In this document: positions 32,272 to 44,209 of the stretch, piece by piece | How the letters are laid out: the number at the start of each line of letters is the position of its first letter | Numbering within the stretch: the first letter of the stretch is position 1 | NCBI RefSeq assembly: GCF_046630445.1 | Contig: NC_092339.1 | Span: 58,000,001-58,064,000, forward strand | Direction: 5' to 3' | From: Rutidosis leptorrhynchoides | Taxonomy: Eukaryota; Streptophyta; Magnoliopsida; Asterales; Asteraceae | Length of the DNA stretch: 64,000 nucleotides | Notes under the pieces: generated by a model | Told to the model about the DNA's origin: nothing | Databases searched by the model: none | What the model saw: only the letters and a program-made list of their open reading frames with translations | Position numbers and translations under genes: made by a program

Positions 32272-34078
32272 CTACAAAATATATCAAACACAATTTTTGT
32301 GCATCCAAATATGCATTAGTTTTAGCAAAATCATAAATCTAAACAATTACAATGACATGTTTAATCCATATTAAACTCTATACACATTTTCAAAATATTA
32401 ACAATTCTACACTTTTACAAATATACTTTTACAAAAATGTATACAAAGTTCCTTCGCATTTATCTTTTAAAACATGTCAAAAACAATCATTATAACAATT
32501 AAATAAGTTCCTCATGGCATTCATATCAATTAAATCAAGTTCATGCAATTTTGGTTCAAAAAGTCCACTTTAATCTTCATAAATCATGTTTAGGATCAAA
32601 GTTTTGATCATTTAGCAACCTAAACATGTTACACTACTCAATTTAGCATAAACTAACAACAAAATTCGGCCATAACCTGTTTATATCAAAAAGCCCTAAT
32701 TTTGCTCAAGAACACAAACCCTAGATTATTCAAAAATTGAAGTTCAAAGCTTCTAATCATGTTAAATAGCATCAATCTAGGTTATACAAGCATAATACAC
32801 AAACAATTGAAGCATTATTATACTGGAAAGCATCAAAATCGAATTAGGTATGAAATTGTTCAAGAACACTAAAATTCGGATTAAATGGTTTTAGGTGTAG
32901 AAATTTACCGATTTTCTTGAGTAATTCCTTGATAATAGTCTTGTCATTGTGATTTTATGAAAGATTTGATGAAAAATGATGAAAAATGGCGAATTTGAGC
33001 GATTTTTGTGTGTGTTTTTTCGCAGAAAATTGGGTGTGGTGATGAACAAACTGGTCTGTTCGACCAGTTTTATTTTTTTCTGGGTTTTTTGACCTCCGCG
33101 AGTGCGGTGGTGTGAACTCAGAAATCACCGCGAGTCGCGGCCCCTTTTTTGTATATATTTATTTATAAAACCTTATAACTTTATAAAACATAAAATTAAT
33201 TAAATTCTAAAAATTTTGTTTTCCTTTAGAAGCGAGGGCGTTTCGGATCGTTATCCTAGTCCGTCCCTCGACAAAAATTTAAAATTTGTCAATTCGAAGC
33301 GCGGTTTTAAAAGTAAAGATTTTTTTGGGTTTTTTAAATGTTTTTGGCATACTTTAATTCAATAAGATTAAAAATAATGATAATAAAAGTTCTCGTCCCT
33401 CCCTCGGGTAAAGCAATTTCGGTTCAAATACCTAGTCTTCAACTCATGACAAATTTTAAAAATCATATTTTTAACTTAGCGAAATAAAGTAAATTTTTGT
33501 TTTTTAAATTCACACCAAACTTAAATTTAAAATGCATAAAATTAAAAATTCATATTAAAAATTCACACAAAACTTAAATTTAATTTTTGTTTTTATACAT
33601 ACAAACTTATATTAAAAATACTAATTTTTCAAATATTTACAATTTTAAATATATATTAATTTTAACAAGTTTACAATATTATTTTAATATTAATATATTA
33701 ATTTTAAAAATATGGTAAAAATAAAATTAAAAATCTTTTTGGCCTTTTATCCCACTTTAATCAATCAAATATTATCAAAAATATACGCCCCTCTTTTCGG
33801 TAAAGTAATTTCGGTTCCATGACCTAATTTAACTCATGACGAATTTTTAAAATATTTTGGGTTGATTGATTAAAGATATTTATACCTTAAGAATAAACGT
33901 TAAATTTCGCAGTGATGTAATAAATTTTTGTATGATATCAATAATTTCGGTCGCAAGACCTAATTTTATTGAATACCAATTTAATACTTTATAGCAAACA
34001 AATTAGCGTTTATTATCAAAAGGTTAAAAATAAAAATAAAAATAAAAACTGTACAAACTTACCTGTGAAATATATTTC
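32272..34078 (-). other. Ath-A noncoding spacer before the env-like ORF
   Basis: AT-rich with no ORF. It contains a GC-rich palindrome pair (33093-33107, 33127-33142). It also has degenerate repeats of a block with the core GGTAAAGTAATTTCGGT, near 33340-33500, 33736-33880 and 33940-33970. The first block resembles 3348-3540 of AthG-1. It may act as an intron for the env-like message. Confidence 0.55.
33093..33142. repeat. internal GC-rich palindrome pair of Ath-A
   Basis: CCTCCGCGAGTGCGG and ACCGCGAGTCGCGGCC lie about 34 nt apart. The words and spacing match the LTR copies at 22196-22244, but here they are in the internal region. Confidence 0.6.
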
Positions 34079-34495
34079 TTAGTGATATGCTCTAGCCCAC
34101 TCATAAGATAGTCGGACTAATTGATTTTCCATGGCTACATAGGCGTAACCTCGAGCATTTAACGTTTTTTCTTCTAAACATATGAACGGTTCGTCTCTGC
34201 ATAAAGTAACAAATTCGGTGTTTGAATAGGTTTGATTATTTAAACATTTACCTTCGTGTGACCATTTTCCGCATTTGTGACATCTTTCAAGGTGTCGTGC
34301 TCTTCTTTTCGCTGCGGATTTTGATTTTTCTTTACCAAATTGTAACTTATTATCTTCGCATCTGGATTCTTTTCTTACTCCGTCCAATTTTTCTCTGATT
34401 ACTGATACTATTTCACATGGAAGTGTGTCATTATTACGTTTAGTGATCAAAGCGTGTAGCATTAGACCATGGTTTAATTCACAGGAAGTCTTCAT
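34079..34495 (-). CDS. small zinc-knuckle ORF between integrase and env-like ORF of Ath-A
   Basis: A 138-codon ORF starting MKTSCELNHG. Its middle is Lys/Arg-rich (KSKSAAKRRARH) followed by CHKCGKWSHEGKC, a C-x2-C-x4-H-x3-C cluster that could bind zinc and nucleic acid. The C-terminal third (FICLEEKTLNARGYAYVAMENQLVRLSYEWARAYH) is unrecognised. It is not a piece of gag: sequence and spacing differ from the gag knuckle of this element. The function is unknown. It could be a nucleocapsid-like accessory protein or a chance-open host fragment. Confidence 0.5.
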   Translation of the reverse strand: MKTSCELNHGLMLHALITKRNNDTLPCEIVSVIREKLDGVRKESRCEDNKLQFGKEKSKSAAKRRARHLERCHKCGKWSHEGKCLNNQTYSNTEFVTLCRDEPFICLEEKTLNARGYAYVAMENQLVRLSYEWARAYH

Positions 34496-34662
34496 TTCGA
34501 AAAACCTAAAAAAAAAATTCAGAATGGGGGGAGAAGACTAGTTCTTTAGGGTCTGCTAGGGAAAGACCATTCGGGTTCCATTTTCGAGAACTACACGAAA
34601 ACAGAAAATCTAACTCTAACAGAAATACATATTATCCTTTAAAGACTTGATTCTCCCCACAC
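34496..34662 (-). other. spacer downstream of Ath-A integrase
   Basis: Collinear with 3567-3712 of AthG-1, including ATTCAGAATGGGGGGAGAA and the polypurine-like word at 34655-34664. As in AthG-1, that word overlaps the stop codon of the upstream ORF. Confidence 0.6.
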
Positions 34663-34983
34663 TTAGTTAGCTGTGGTGTCGAAATTGTGATTAACTTTGT
34701 TGTCAACTTCCATCAGACTATCTATGTAATGTTTAACTCTGTGACCATTAACCTTAAATTCAATCCCATTTGAATTTATTAATTCTACTGTTCCGTATGA
34801 GAAAACTCTTTTGACTATGAATGGTCCAAACCATCTTGATTTTAATTTTCCAGAAAATAGCTTGAATCGTGAATTGAAAAGAAGAACTTTATCTCCTTCT
34901 TTAAATTCTTTTGAACTTCTGATTCTTTTATCATGCCATTTCTTCGTTCTTTCCTTATAGATTAACGAATTTTCGTATGCTTC
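34663..34983 (-). pseudogene. Ath-A integrase C-terminal part, beyond an in-frame stop
   Basis: After the TAA at 34984 the same frame continues as EAYENSLIYKERTKKWHD, then GDKVLLFNSRFKLF and RWFGPFIVKRVF, typical of the integrase C-terminal domain. It ends VNHNFDTTAN at 34663. The stop sits where relatives read roughly R-D/N-E-A-Y. This tail is shared with the gag-only ORFs. Confidence 0.75.
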
Positions 34984-37314
34984 TTATCTTAATTCTTCTA
35001 ATTCGTTTAATTGACTTAACCGTAGACGTCCAGCTTCATGTAAATCAAGATTACATGTCTTCAAAGCCCAAAATGCTTTGTGTTCAATTTCTACTGGAAG
35101 ATGACATGCTTTTCCGTAAATGAGTTTAAAAGGTGTGGTACCAATTGGAGTTTTGTAGGCTGTTCTAAAAGCCCAGAGTGCATCCTCCAATTTAATGGAC
35201 CATTCCTTCGGATTTGATCCTATGGTTTTCTCTAGAATACGTTTTAAAGCTCGGTTGGTATTTTCAACTTGTCTACTTGTTTGTGGATGATATGCGGTGG
35301 AGATTTTATGAGTTACTCCATATCTTTTAAGAACTTTCTCAAGTTGATTATTACAGAAATGAGTTCCCCGATCACTTATTAAAGCTTTCGGTGTTCCAAA
35401 CCTTGCAAAAAGACGTTTTAAAAAGTTGACTACAACTCGTGCATCATTAGTCGAGAGAGCTTGTGCTTCCGCCCATTTAGATACATAATCAATGGCTACG
35501 AGAATGTAGAGATTATTTTGAGATTTTGGAAATGGACCCATAAAGTCAATACCCCAAATGTCAAATACTTCACATACTTGAATGACATTTTGTGGTATTT
35601 CATCACGTTGACTTATTTTTCCGGTCCTTTGACAAGCATCACAGGATTTGCAAAGAAGGTGTGCGTCTTTGTAAATTGTAGGCCAATAGAATCCAGCATC
35701 ATAAACTTTTCTTGCTGTTAGTTGAGGCCCATAATGCCCTCCTGTTGGTCCTGTGTGACAATGGTTTAAAATTTTACTAGCTTCATTTCCGAATACACAT
35801 CGGCGTATTATTCCATCGGGACAACTTTTAAACAAATGTGGATCTTCCCAGAAATAGTGTTTTATATCACTAAAGAATTTCTTTCGTTTTTGGTACGATA
35901 ATCCTTTTTCAAGGAATCCACATACTAAGTAGTTTACATAGTCTGCAAACCATGGAATTTCATTATAATCTATCTTCAATAGATATTCATCAGGAAAGTT
36001 GTCTTGTATGGCCGATTCATTTAGAACTTCTAATTCAGGATTTTCAAGACGAGAAAGATGATCAGCGGCGAGATTTTCTGCTCCCTTTTTATCTCGGATT
36101 TCAATATCAAACTCTTGTAAGAGTAAGATCCAACGGATTAATCTTGGTTTAGCATCTTGTTTCGAAAATAGGTATCTAAGAGCAGAATGGTCAGTATAGA
36201 CCACCGTTTTAGCTAGAACGAGATATGATCGAAATTTGTCAAAAGCAAAGACAATAGCAATGAGTTCTTTTTCAGTAGTAGTGTAATTTGTTTGTGCTCC
36301 TTGTAACGTCTTACTAGCAAAATATATAGGTTGAAATCGTTTTTCAATCATTTGTCCTAAAACGGCTCCCATTGCAAAATCACTTGCATCGCACATAAGT
36401 TCAAATGGTAAATTCCAATTTGGAGTTATCATAATTGGCGCATTAGTGAGTTTTTCTTTAAGAATATTAAAAGACTTGATGCATTCATTTGAAAAGATGA
36501 ATGGAGCATCCTTTTCTAGGAGTTTATTCATAGGAGTGGCAATTTTAGAAAAATCTTTTATGAAACGTCGGTAAAAACCGGCATGCCCTAGAAAACTCCT
36601 AACTCCTCTAACATTGGTGGGATGTGGAAGTTTAGCAATTACATCTACTTTAGCTCTATCCACTTCAATTCCTTCCTTTGAAATTTTATGACCAAGAACG
36701 ATGCCTTCTTTAACCATGAAATGGCATTTCTCCCAATTAAGTGTTATATTTGATTGTTCACATCTAATAAGCATTCGTTCAAGATTAACTAGACATGATT
36801 CAAATGTATCATCGAAGACTGAAAAGTCATCCATGAAAACTTCCATGCATTCTTCTATCATGTCGTGAAAAATCGCCATCATGCACCTTTGAAAGGGTGC
36901 AGGGGCGTTGCAAAGTCCAAATGGCATGTGTTTGTAAGCAAAAGTACCATAAGGGCACGTGAATGTGGTTTTTTCTTGGTCCTCGGGTGCTATTGGAATT
37001 TGAAAATATCCGGAAAAACCATCAAGAAAACAACAGCAACTATTTCCAGCTAATCTTTCTAACATTTGATCAATTAAAGGTAAGGGAAAGTGATCTTTTC
37101 TGGTGGCATCATTTAATTTTCTATAATCAATACATACATGCCATCCTGTTACAGTCCTAGTAGGAATAAGCTCATTTTTCTCATTTGTGATGACAGTCAT
37201 GCCACCCTTCTTAGGCACGCATTGAACTGGGCTTACCCATGGACTATCAGAGATTGGATAAATTAAACCTGCATCTAGCAGTTTAATAATTTCTTTCTTA
37301 ACAACATCTTGCAT
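34984..37314 (-). pseudogene. Ath-A reverse transcriptase, RNase H and integrase core
   Basis: A 776-codon open segment of the broken pol gene. [21 protein letters not shown] and VFMDDFSVF (Met161-Asp162-Asp163). RNase [16 protein letters not shown] and [12 protein letters not shown]. Integrase: HHCC zinc region ([12 protein letters not shown] ... CKSCDAC), then the catalytic Asp in IDFMGPF, Asp in ISDRGTHFC and Glu in QVENTNR, all present. Sequence style is Athila. It is separated from the upstream linker by a TAA and from its own C terminus by another TAA, so the protein cannot be made as one chain. Confidence 0.85.
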
Positions 37315-37332
37315 ATTCGGATTTAGTCTTCG

Positions 37333-37815
37333 TTAGCGTTGCACATACGTTTTATGACCTTCTTCCATAAGGATTTTATGTGTGCAATACGAAGGACTTA
37401 TTCCTTTAATATCATGAATTTTCCATGCAATAGCTGGTTTATGAGCTTTCAACACAGAAATGAGTTGTGATTTCTCATTTTCAGTAAGAGAAGACGATAT
37501 TATTACAGGTAATTCAGATTCACCATGTAAATAAGCATATTTCAAATGGTTTGGAAGTGGCTTTAACTCTAATGTCGGTGGTTCTTCTATCGATGATTTG
37601 TATCGATATCTGTCTTCTTCTTTTAGCATTTGAATTTCTTCTGTTATTGGTTCATATCCATTAGCCATAAGTGTAGCTAACATTTCAGTTTCATCAATTG
37701 GTTCAGTACCTTCTCCTAAAGAACATTCTCCTGTTCCTTGTAATTCTGGAAATTCTTTTAACAATTCTGCATGTGATTCTATAGTTTGAATATAATAACA
37801 TGTATCATCTGCAGA
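37333..37815 (-). pseudogene. Ath-A protease-RT linker segment
   Basis: An open segment with the acidic Athila linker (MLATLMANGYEPITEEI) and LKAHKPAIAWKIHDIKGISP just before RT. It is bounded upstream by TAA near 37816 (after RAMQKP) and downstream by TAA at 37333, where the frame would continue RRLNPNMQ into RT. Both stops look like single-base losses in an otherwise continuous frame. Confidence 0.75.
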
Positions 37816-39198
37816 TTACGGTTTTTGCATAGCTCTATCAACAGAAAAGGTAACCCTCTCATCCTCTATACTCAGGGTCAATTTCTTATCGAACACGTCT
37901 ATCATTGCTTTAGCCGTGTTTAAGAATGGTCTTCCTAATATGAGAGGAACTTGAGAATATTCTTCCATATCCAGAACAACAAAATCTACTGGAAATACTA
38001 AAGTACCAACTTTAACTAGCATGTTCTCCATTATCCCTCTAGGATATTTTACTGATCTATCGGCTAGTTGTATGCTTATTCTTGTTGGTTTCAATTCTCC
38101 AAGGTCTAGTTTAGCGTATAGTGAATACGGCATTAAATTTATACTAGCACCTAAATCTGCCAATGCTTTTATTGAACTAAGACTACCCAGAAAACATGGA
38201 ATTGTGAAACTTCCTGGATCAGATAGTTTTTCTGGTATCTTATTCAACAGCACTGCTGAACAATTAGCATTCATAGTAACAACCGAGAGTTCTTCCATTT
38301 TCTTTCTATTTGAGATTAGATCTTTCAAAAATTTAGCATATCTAGGCATTCCTGAAATTACATCAATGAAAGGAAGATTTACATTTATCTGTTTAAACAT
38401 ATCCAAGAATTTGGATTGCTCGGCTTCAAGTCTCTCTTTTCTCATTTTACTCGGGTAAGGAAGTGGTGGTTGGTATGGTTTAACATAAGGTTTAGCTTTA
38501 ACTGTGTTATCTTCATTAACCTTTTCAACTACCAGTTCTTTTTCCTTATCTTGTTCAGGTTGTGGTTCTTGTGGAGTAGGAATAGCTTCATCAGAAATTA
38601 CAGGTATTTCAGGTGGTTTAAGTGTCATATCACTTCTTGTGGTAATGGCTTTAGCTGTTTCATTCCGGGGGCTAGCATTTGTATCACTAGGTAGACTTCC
38701 CGGTTTTCTTTCACCTATTAACCTTGCTAGGTTACTTACTTCTTGTTCCAGATTTTGAATAGAAGCTTGTTGATTTCTAAATGCTTGAGCATTTTGTTCA
38801 ATGGTTTGCTTCTGAGATGTGAAAAACTGTGTTTGAGATTCAACTAGCTTTGTCATCATATCTTCTAAATTCGGCTTTTTATCATCGGTTTGTGGTGGTT
38901 TGTTTTGAAAATTAGGTCTTTGCTGATTGTAAGTATTGTTGGATACTTGTTGATTGTTAGGACCTTGTTGGTTATTGTATGGAACATTGCGATTATAATT
39001 CTGGTTTTGATTGTAAATTGGTCTTGGCGGTTGATAATTATTCTGATAATTATTTCCCGGCCTTTGGTTTATGTATGAAACATTCTCTCTTTGTTCCATT
39101 GTTAGTTCAATACTGAGACAATCTTTTGTCAAATGTGGTCCTCCACACTGCTCACAACTAATTCGTATTGAGTGTATATCCTTAGTCATCTTTTCCAT
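37816..39198 (-). pseudogene. Ath-A gag C-terminal half and protease
   Basis: A 460-codon segment. It has a zinc-knuckle-like CEQCGGPHLTKDC near the start, an Asn/Gln-rich linker, and protease motifs ALADLGASINLMP and LILGRPFLNT. It is separated from the upstream gag by TGA where the other copies have CGA (FERRMEKM), a C-to-T change in a CpG context. That is what cytosine methylation followed by deamination would give. Confidence 0.8.
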
Positions 39199-39819
39199 TC
39201 ATCTCTCGACAGCATCTATCTTTGCGGAAATGGAATCTAAGTCATGACTAGAATCGGCTCTAGCTACTTTAGATGATCTAACGATATCTTTTTCTTGGTG
39301 CCACTCATGTGAGTGGGAAGCAGTGTTATCAATAATTTTGTAAGCATCAGTTTCGGTTTTCTTCATAATGGAACCACCAGCTGCTATGTCTATGTCTTTC
39401 CTTGTAGTGATGTCGCATCCTTGGTAGAATATTTGTACTATTTGACAGGTGTCTAAACCATGTTGCGGACATCCTCTTAATAATTTACCAAATCTTGTCC
39501 ATGCCTCATATAGAGTTTCATTTGGTTTTTGTGTGAACGTAACAATTTCTCCTTGAAGTCTCACGGCTTTAGATGCCGGAAAGAATTGTTTAAGAAATTT
39601 TTCAACTAAGACGTCCCATGTGTCAATCGCCCCTTCAGGTAACGATTCCAACCAATCTTTGGCTTCTCCCTTTAAAGTCCAGGGAAATAACATGAGATAT
39701 ATCTGTTCATCCTCCACTTCTCGGATTTTAAATAGAGTGCAGATCCTATTAAAGGTAGGAAGATGTTCATTTGGATCTTCCTTCGGCGCACCACTAAATT
39801 GGCATTGATTAGTCACCAT
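39199..39819 (-). pseudogene. Ath-A gag capsid segment
   Basis: A 206-codon segment holding the capsid core (LMLFPWTLKGEAKDWLESLP, YEAWTRFGKLLRGCPQH), very close to the AthG capsids. It is in a different frame from the N-terminal piece because of an indel near 39825-39832 (AATTTTCC against AATTTGTCC in the other copies). Confidence 0.8.
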
Positions 39820-40262
39820 GTGTAGAATTTTCCTTTGATTTCATAATCTGGCGCATTAATGTCTGGATGAGTAATTGCGTGACCTTGGCCAGTGCGTTTT
39901 GCTCTCATTCGGTCTTCCATACTTAGAGGTTCCAGATTCTCCATTATTGAATTTGTTGAATCTGAATCACTAGAGGATTCTGATTTAATGGTTCGTTCCT
40001 CAACAATCTCTGTTTGAATGATTGGTGGTTCCGGAGGAAAAATTAAAGGTTCAGGATCTATGAATCGTCCCTGAATATTCTCCGGATTCTCAATTATGAG
40101 GTCGGGTTCAAAAAATGGATTATCAGAAATTTGAATTGGAGTACTTGGTCGACTGGATGACGATTCTAAAGGAAAATCAACGGCAACAATGTTTGCTAGA
40201 TGTCTTGATCGATTTACCGGTGGTGAACGTACAAAAGGTGGTGAACGTTTTGCTCGGTGCAT
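39813..40262 (-). pseudogene. Ath-A gag N-terminal segment
   Basis: 149 codons from MHRAKRSPPF to the frameshift just before MVTNQCQF. It has the same basic start and acidic Ser-rich stretch as the AthG ORFs. This is the true gag start of Ath-A. Confidence 0.78.
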
Positions 40263-41694
40263 TCACTGAATATCCTATTAGTTTTTAAAAAGAAAGAAAA
40301 ATTATATAAGTTATCCAATTAATAGACTTTTCTAATTTTGCCCACGTTTCGAATAGCCAAAAGATGCAGCAGAGGGGCAGGATTCGTTTGGTCTCAATAT
40401 AATTGAGTACTGTTTGGCTCCAATAACCCGGTCCACGTACAAATCCAACTATTACTACGAACCAGAAAATTTTGATGTCTATCAATTTAACCACTTAAAA
40501 TAAATTTTCGTAATTTTAAGAAATTTTAGAAAAGAACTAGAATAAAAATCTATGTCCTAAAACTAGAATTGCGAGAAATAAGAAAGAAAAAGAGCGCGTC
40601 GGTATTAAAATTGGAGAAATAAGAAAGAAAAAGAGTGACTTATAAAACTTTAAAACACTCGACTAACCCAACCTTATTATTATCACTAACTTAAAATTAA
40701 AATTGCAAATTGAGATTACTAATTGGAGTGATAATTGATACATAGGTAAAAGGCGTCGAAAAATAAAAATAAGAAAGTAGCGCGTTGAAACTTAAAAAGG
40801 AACTAAAAACTAAGAATTAAAAGTTGCGTCTAAAAATATTAAAGCTTACAAGTAAAACTATATCACAAATGGCAATATCTTAAAAAGGAACTAAAAATTA
40901 AAAACGGCGTCGCAAAATTCTAAAGCACCTAAATCTTAGTCTAAAGAAAAAGCACTTAAGGGATTTTACGGCAAAGCCTAAAAATCTAGAAGTAAAAATA
41001 ATTATGGCAAAAACTATGTCTAAAAACTAAATATAAGCGAAAAATACAAAAATTACGCTAAAATAATTAAAAAGGGACAAAATATAAAAATATACTAAAA
41101 GTTGTAAAAAGTACAATTTTTGTAAAAATATTATTTTTATATTATTTATTTAATAAAACTTTTAATTTATATAATTTATTAAAACTAAATATAACTTAAA
41201 AATACAAATTAAAATAAAACTAAAACTAATTATAATAAATCAAACCCTAATTTTAATTAATAATAATAATTTAAATTTAACCCGAATTTTGTAATTAATG
41301 TGTCTATGGTTTGACCTGTCAGATTGACCTCCGCGAGTGCGGTTAGGTCCAGTTCAATAGCTCCGCGAGTCGTGGAGGGTTCAATTTAAACTGAGAAAGG
41401 GTTCGTTTTTTACTCAGGTTCAATTTTTTTATTTTTTTACTTTTTCTGTTTTTCTAAAATATAAAATATATATATATATAAATAAATATTTCTATAAAAC
41501 AATAAAATACTTATATTTAAACTCAAAAATAAAAATACTTTTTAAATTTATATATTTTTTAACAAACTCTTTTTGTATTTTTATATTTTTATATTTTTAA
41601 AAACTTATATTTTTATACAAAGAACTTAATAAAAACTTTTACAAAATTATATATTTTTTTTATATCATTAGCGTTGCGCTTTTGGCGTTTAAGT
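40263..41694 (-). other. Ath-A leader
   Basis: The part next to gag (about 40320-40520) is nearly identical to AthG-1 6540-6720 and reads as the same hydrophobic frame (40285-40494, MVKLIDIKIFWFVV...). The rest is AT-rich with a GC-rich palindrome pair at 41328-41377. Confidence 0.6.
41328..41377. repeat. GC-rich palindrome pair in Ath-A leader
   Basis: CCTCCGCGAGTGCGG (41328-41342) and CTCCGCGAGTCGTGGAG (41361-41377), with the same spacing as in the LTR copies. The second unit has one base breaking the palindrome. Confidence 0.6.
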
Positions 41695-41712
41695 TCCCCG
41701 GCAGCGGCGCCA
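41695..41712 (-). promoter_or_regulatory. primer binding site, tRNA-Asp type (Ath-A)
   Basis: TGGCGCCGCTGCCGGGGA on the minus strand, ten bases from the LTR end. It is identical to the AthG-1 site. Confidence 0.85.
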
Positions 41713-41722
41713 AAAAAATACT

Positions 41723-43068
41723 TGATGTTATGCGAGGTGTATATGAAATAGCTTAAATTTACTAGGAAAAACTATTAAATATGATACAATTTTACACAAG
41801 ATATTTATTTATTTATAGAATGGATATACCTAAACCTTGCTACAACACTTATAGGCAGTGTACCTAATCGTACAGTAGTGTAGTTTTTAGTAAGTCCGGT
41901 TCGTTCCACAGGGAATCTTTTAAACAAAGCTTAACGCTATATTAGTTTTAATTTATAAAAATACAAATATATATAAGTAATATTATTATTATAAAGGGGG
42001 GTTTTTACCGTTTAATGACCGGTTTGTCGATTTTAAAACTTTAGTCGCAGTTAAAACCCAATGTAAAATATTAAATAAATAAAAGACTTAATTTAAAGCG
42101 TAAAGTAAATAACGATAATGAAATTGCAAGAAATAAAAGTGCGATGAAATAAAATTGCGATAATTAAAAAGTGCGATAATTAAAAGTGCAATTAAATACA
42201 ATGACAATAAATAAAAGTGCGATAATTAGAAGTGCAATTAAATATGAAAATAAAGGAATTATGCTTATTTAAACTTCCGTAATCATGATGTTTGACGTGT
42301 TGATTTTAGTTTTATGCCCATGGGTTAATTGTCTTTTGTCCTGAATTATTTAATATGTCCGTCTGGTTTTTGTCCATAACAGTCCATCAGTCATAAATAT
42401 AAAGTGCGAGTGTCCTCGTCAAATTATCCTTATACCCGAAGTCAAATATTCCAACTAATTGGGGACTTAAACTGTAACAAGGTCTTAATACTTTGTTTAA
42501 TAATTACACCAGGATATCGACTACGTGTAACCCAAGGTTTTAATACTTTGTTATCAATTATGCCAAGTGTCCTTGTACATAATTTCACCCCTGTTTTAAT
42601 AATTCCATAGACTATTAATCCATTCCCGTGTCCGGTTAAATGAACGATTATTCGTACATATAAATATCCCGCCCATCGTGTCCGATTGAGTGTATATGGT
42701 TATTTATAGGGACGTTCAATTGTAAATCTTTATATTAAAATTAACAAACTATCATTTAGTTAAACAAATATAAAGCCCATTAATAGCCCATAGTCTAATT
42801 TCCACAAGTGTCGTTCTTTTGTCCAAACCCCAATTATGGTACAAAGCTCAATTACCCAATTTTAGTAATTAGCCCAACATCATGATTACTTCGTTTTAAA
42901 TAAGCATAATAATAACTTAGCTACGAGACATTAATGTAAAAAGGTTGAACATAACTTACAATGATTAAAAATAGCGTAGCGTTACACGGACGGAATTTTG
43001 ACTTACACCCTTACAACATTCGCTAACATACCCTTATTATTAGAATTAAAATTAAAATTAAAATTAAA

Positions 43069-43108
<40 letters not shown>

Positions 43109-43705
43109 CGTATGATGAATGAGAAAAAGATGTGTAAAATTCGGCCGAATGCTCGGCCTTTTAAAGGAGGATTTCTGACTTTTTGGGCTCCGCGAGTGCG
43201 GCCATTTTGGTCTTCAAAGCTCCGCAAGTGCGGAGCTGTGGATTCCAGCTCACACAAGTTTGGCTCCTAGCTTGCCGACGGATTATATAATATAATATAA
43301 TATATATATTAATTTTAAGAATTAATTATATATTATATTATATTCATGTGCATAGTTGACTTGTAATTTTTAGTCCGTTGCGTCGAGCGTTGAGAGTTGA
43401 CTCTGGTCCCGATTCCGGATTTTCGAACGTCCTTGCGTATAATTTAATATCTTGTACTTTGCGTTTCGCGTTTTGTACTTTTCTAATTTTGTGACGTTTC
43501 TTATCAATAATTGGAACCTCTTTGATTGTACTTTGTACTTTTTAGCTTTTTGGTCGTTTGCGTCTTCAATTCGTCGAATCTGTCTTTTGTCTTCACCTTT
43601 TATTATTTAAACGAAAATCACTTGTAAATAGAACAATTGCAACTAAAAGCTTGTCTTTCTTGAGGGATAATGCTATGAAATATATGTTCATTTTTAGCAC
43701 TATCA
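41723..43705 (-). repeat. 5' LTR of Ath-A
   Basis: Plus-strand limits are TGATGTTATGCGAGG and ...TTTTTAGCACTATCA (1983 bases). It is the same subfamily as 20735-22715. It has GC-rich palindromes at 43188-43201 and 43219-43236, a TTTAAAAGG word in place of a clean TATA box near 43157, and a TA dinucleotide run near 43075-43106. It is inserted in a plus-strand Athila 3' region that continues at 43706. Confidence 0.88.
43188..43236. promoter_or_regulatory. GC-rich palindrome pair in Ath-A 5' LTR
   Basis: CTCCGCGAGTGCGG followed by GCTCCGCAAGTGCGGAGC (perfect 7-bp arms around AAGT). It lies just upstream of the TATA-like word in element sense, as in the LTR at 20735-22715. Confidence 0.55.
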
Positions 43706-44209
43706 ATAGACCATAATCAAATGCATGTCACGGGACATTGCCTTAACAGTTGCTTGTTCAACGCTTTTCTTTACAACCGGATGGTAGTTTGCCGAAAGGT
43801 AATATACGGGACAAGTAAACTGGACGTGTTGCTTTCCTAATACAAGGTTAGCAAGTGGGTAACACAAAACCGCAAGTGTTGAGCTAAAATTTTCAAATCT
43901 GAAACCCACAAAACCCACAAAAACAATTTGCAAACGCCGGTGAAGGGTTATTCCGGAAAACTTGTCTAGGGTAAAATCTAGCTTGAATTTTCAAAAGATC
44001 AAATGTTTTCATAAAGATCCAATTTTCTTAAAGGATCTAAATTTTCATAGTCATGTGGGACTGTAAACCACAATGTTACTATCATTGTCTATACCGCCGT
44101 ATCAAAATCACTGATGTATAAAGTGTGAAGAATAAAGAAGTGATTCGTGTGATTTAATCTCAAGTTATGTATTGCTTGAGGACAAGCAACGTTCAAGTGT
44201 GGGGATATT
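43706..44209 (+). other. 3' region of plus-strand Athila remnant Ath-P
   Basis: This is the reverse complement of the AthG 3' region (for example ATGTCACGGGACATTGCC near 43725 matches 1978-1996 inverted). It ends with the hairpin 44172-44189 and polypurine tract 44195-44209. The upstream part of this element is missing where Ath-A begins. Confidence 0.75.

Noticed and set aside
43703..43933. Minus-strand frame at the Ath-A LTR / Ath-P junction
   Set aside because: It is antisense to Ath-P and begins in rearranged 3' region sequence; it is not conserved elsewhere.
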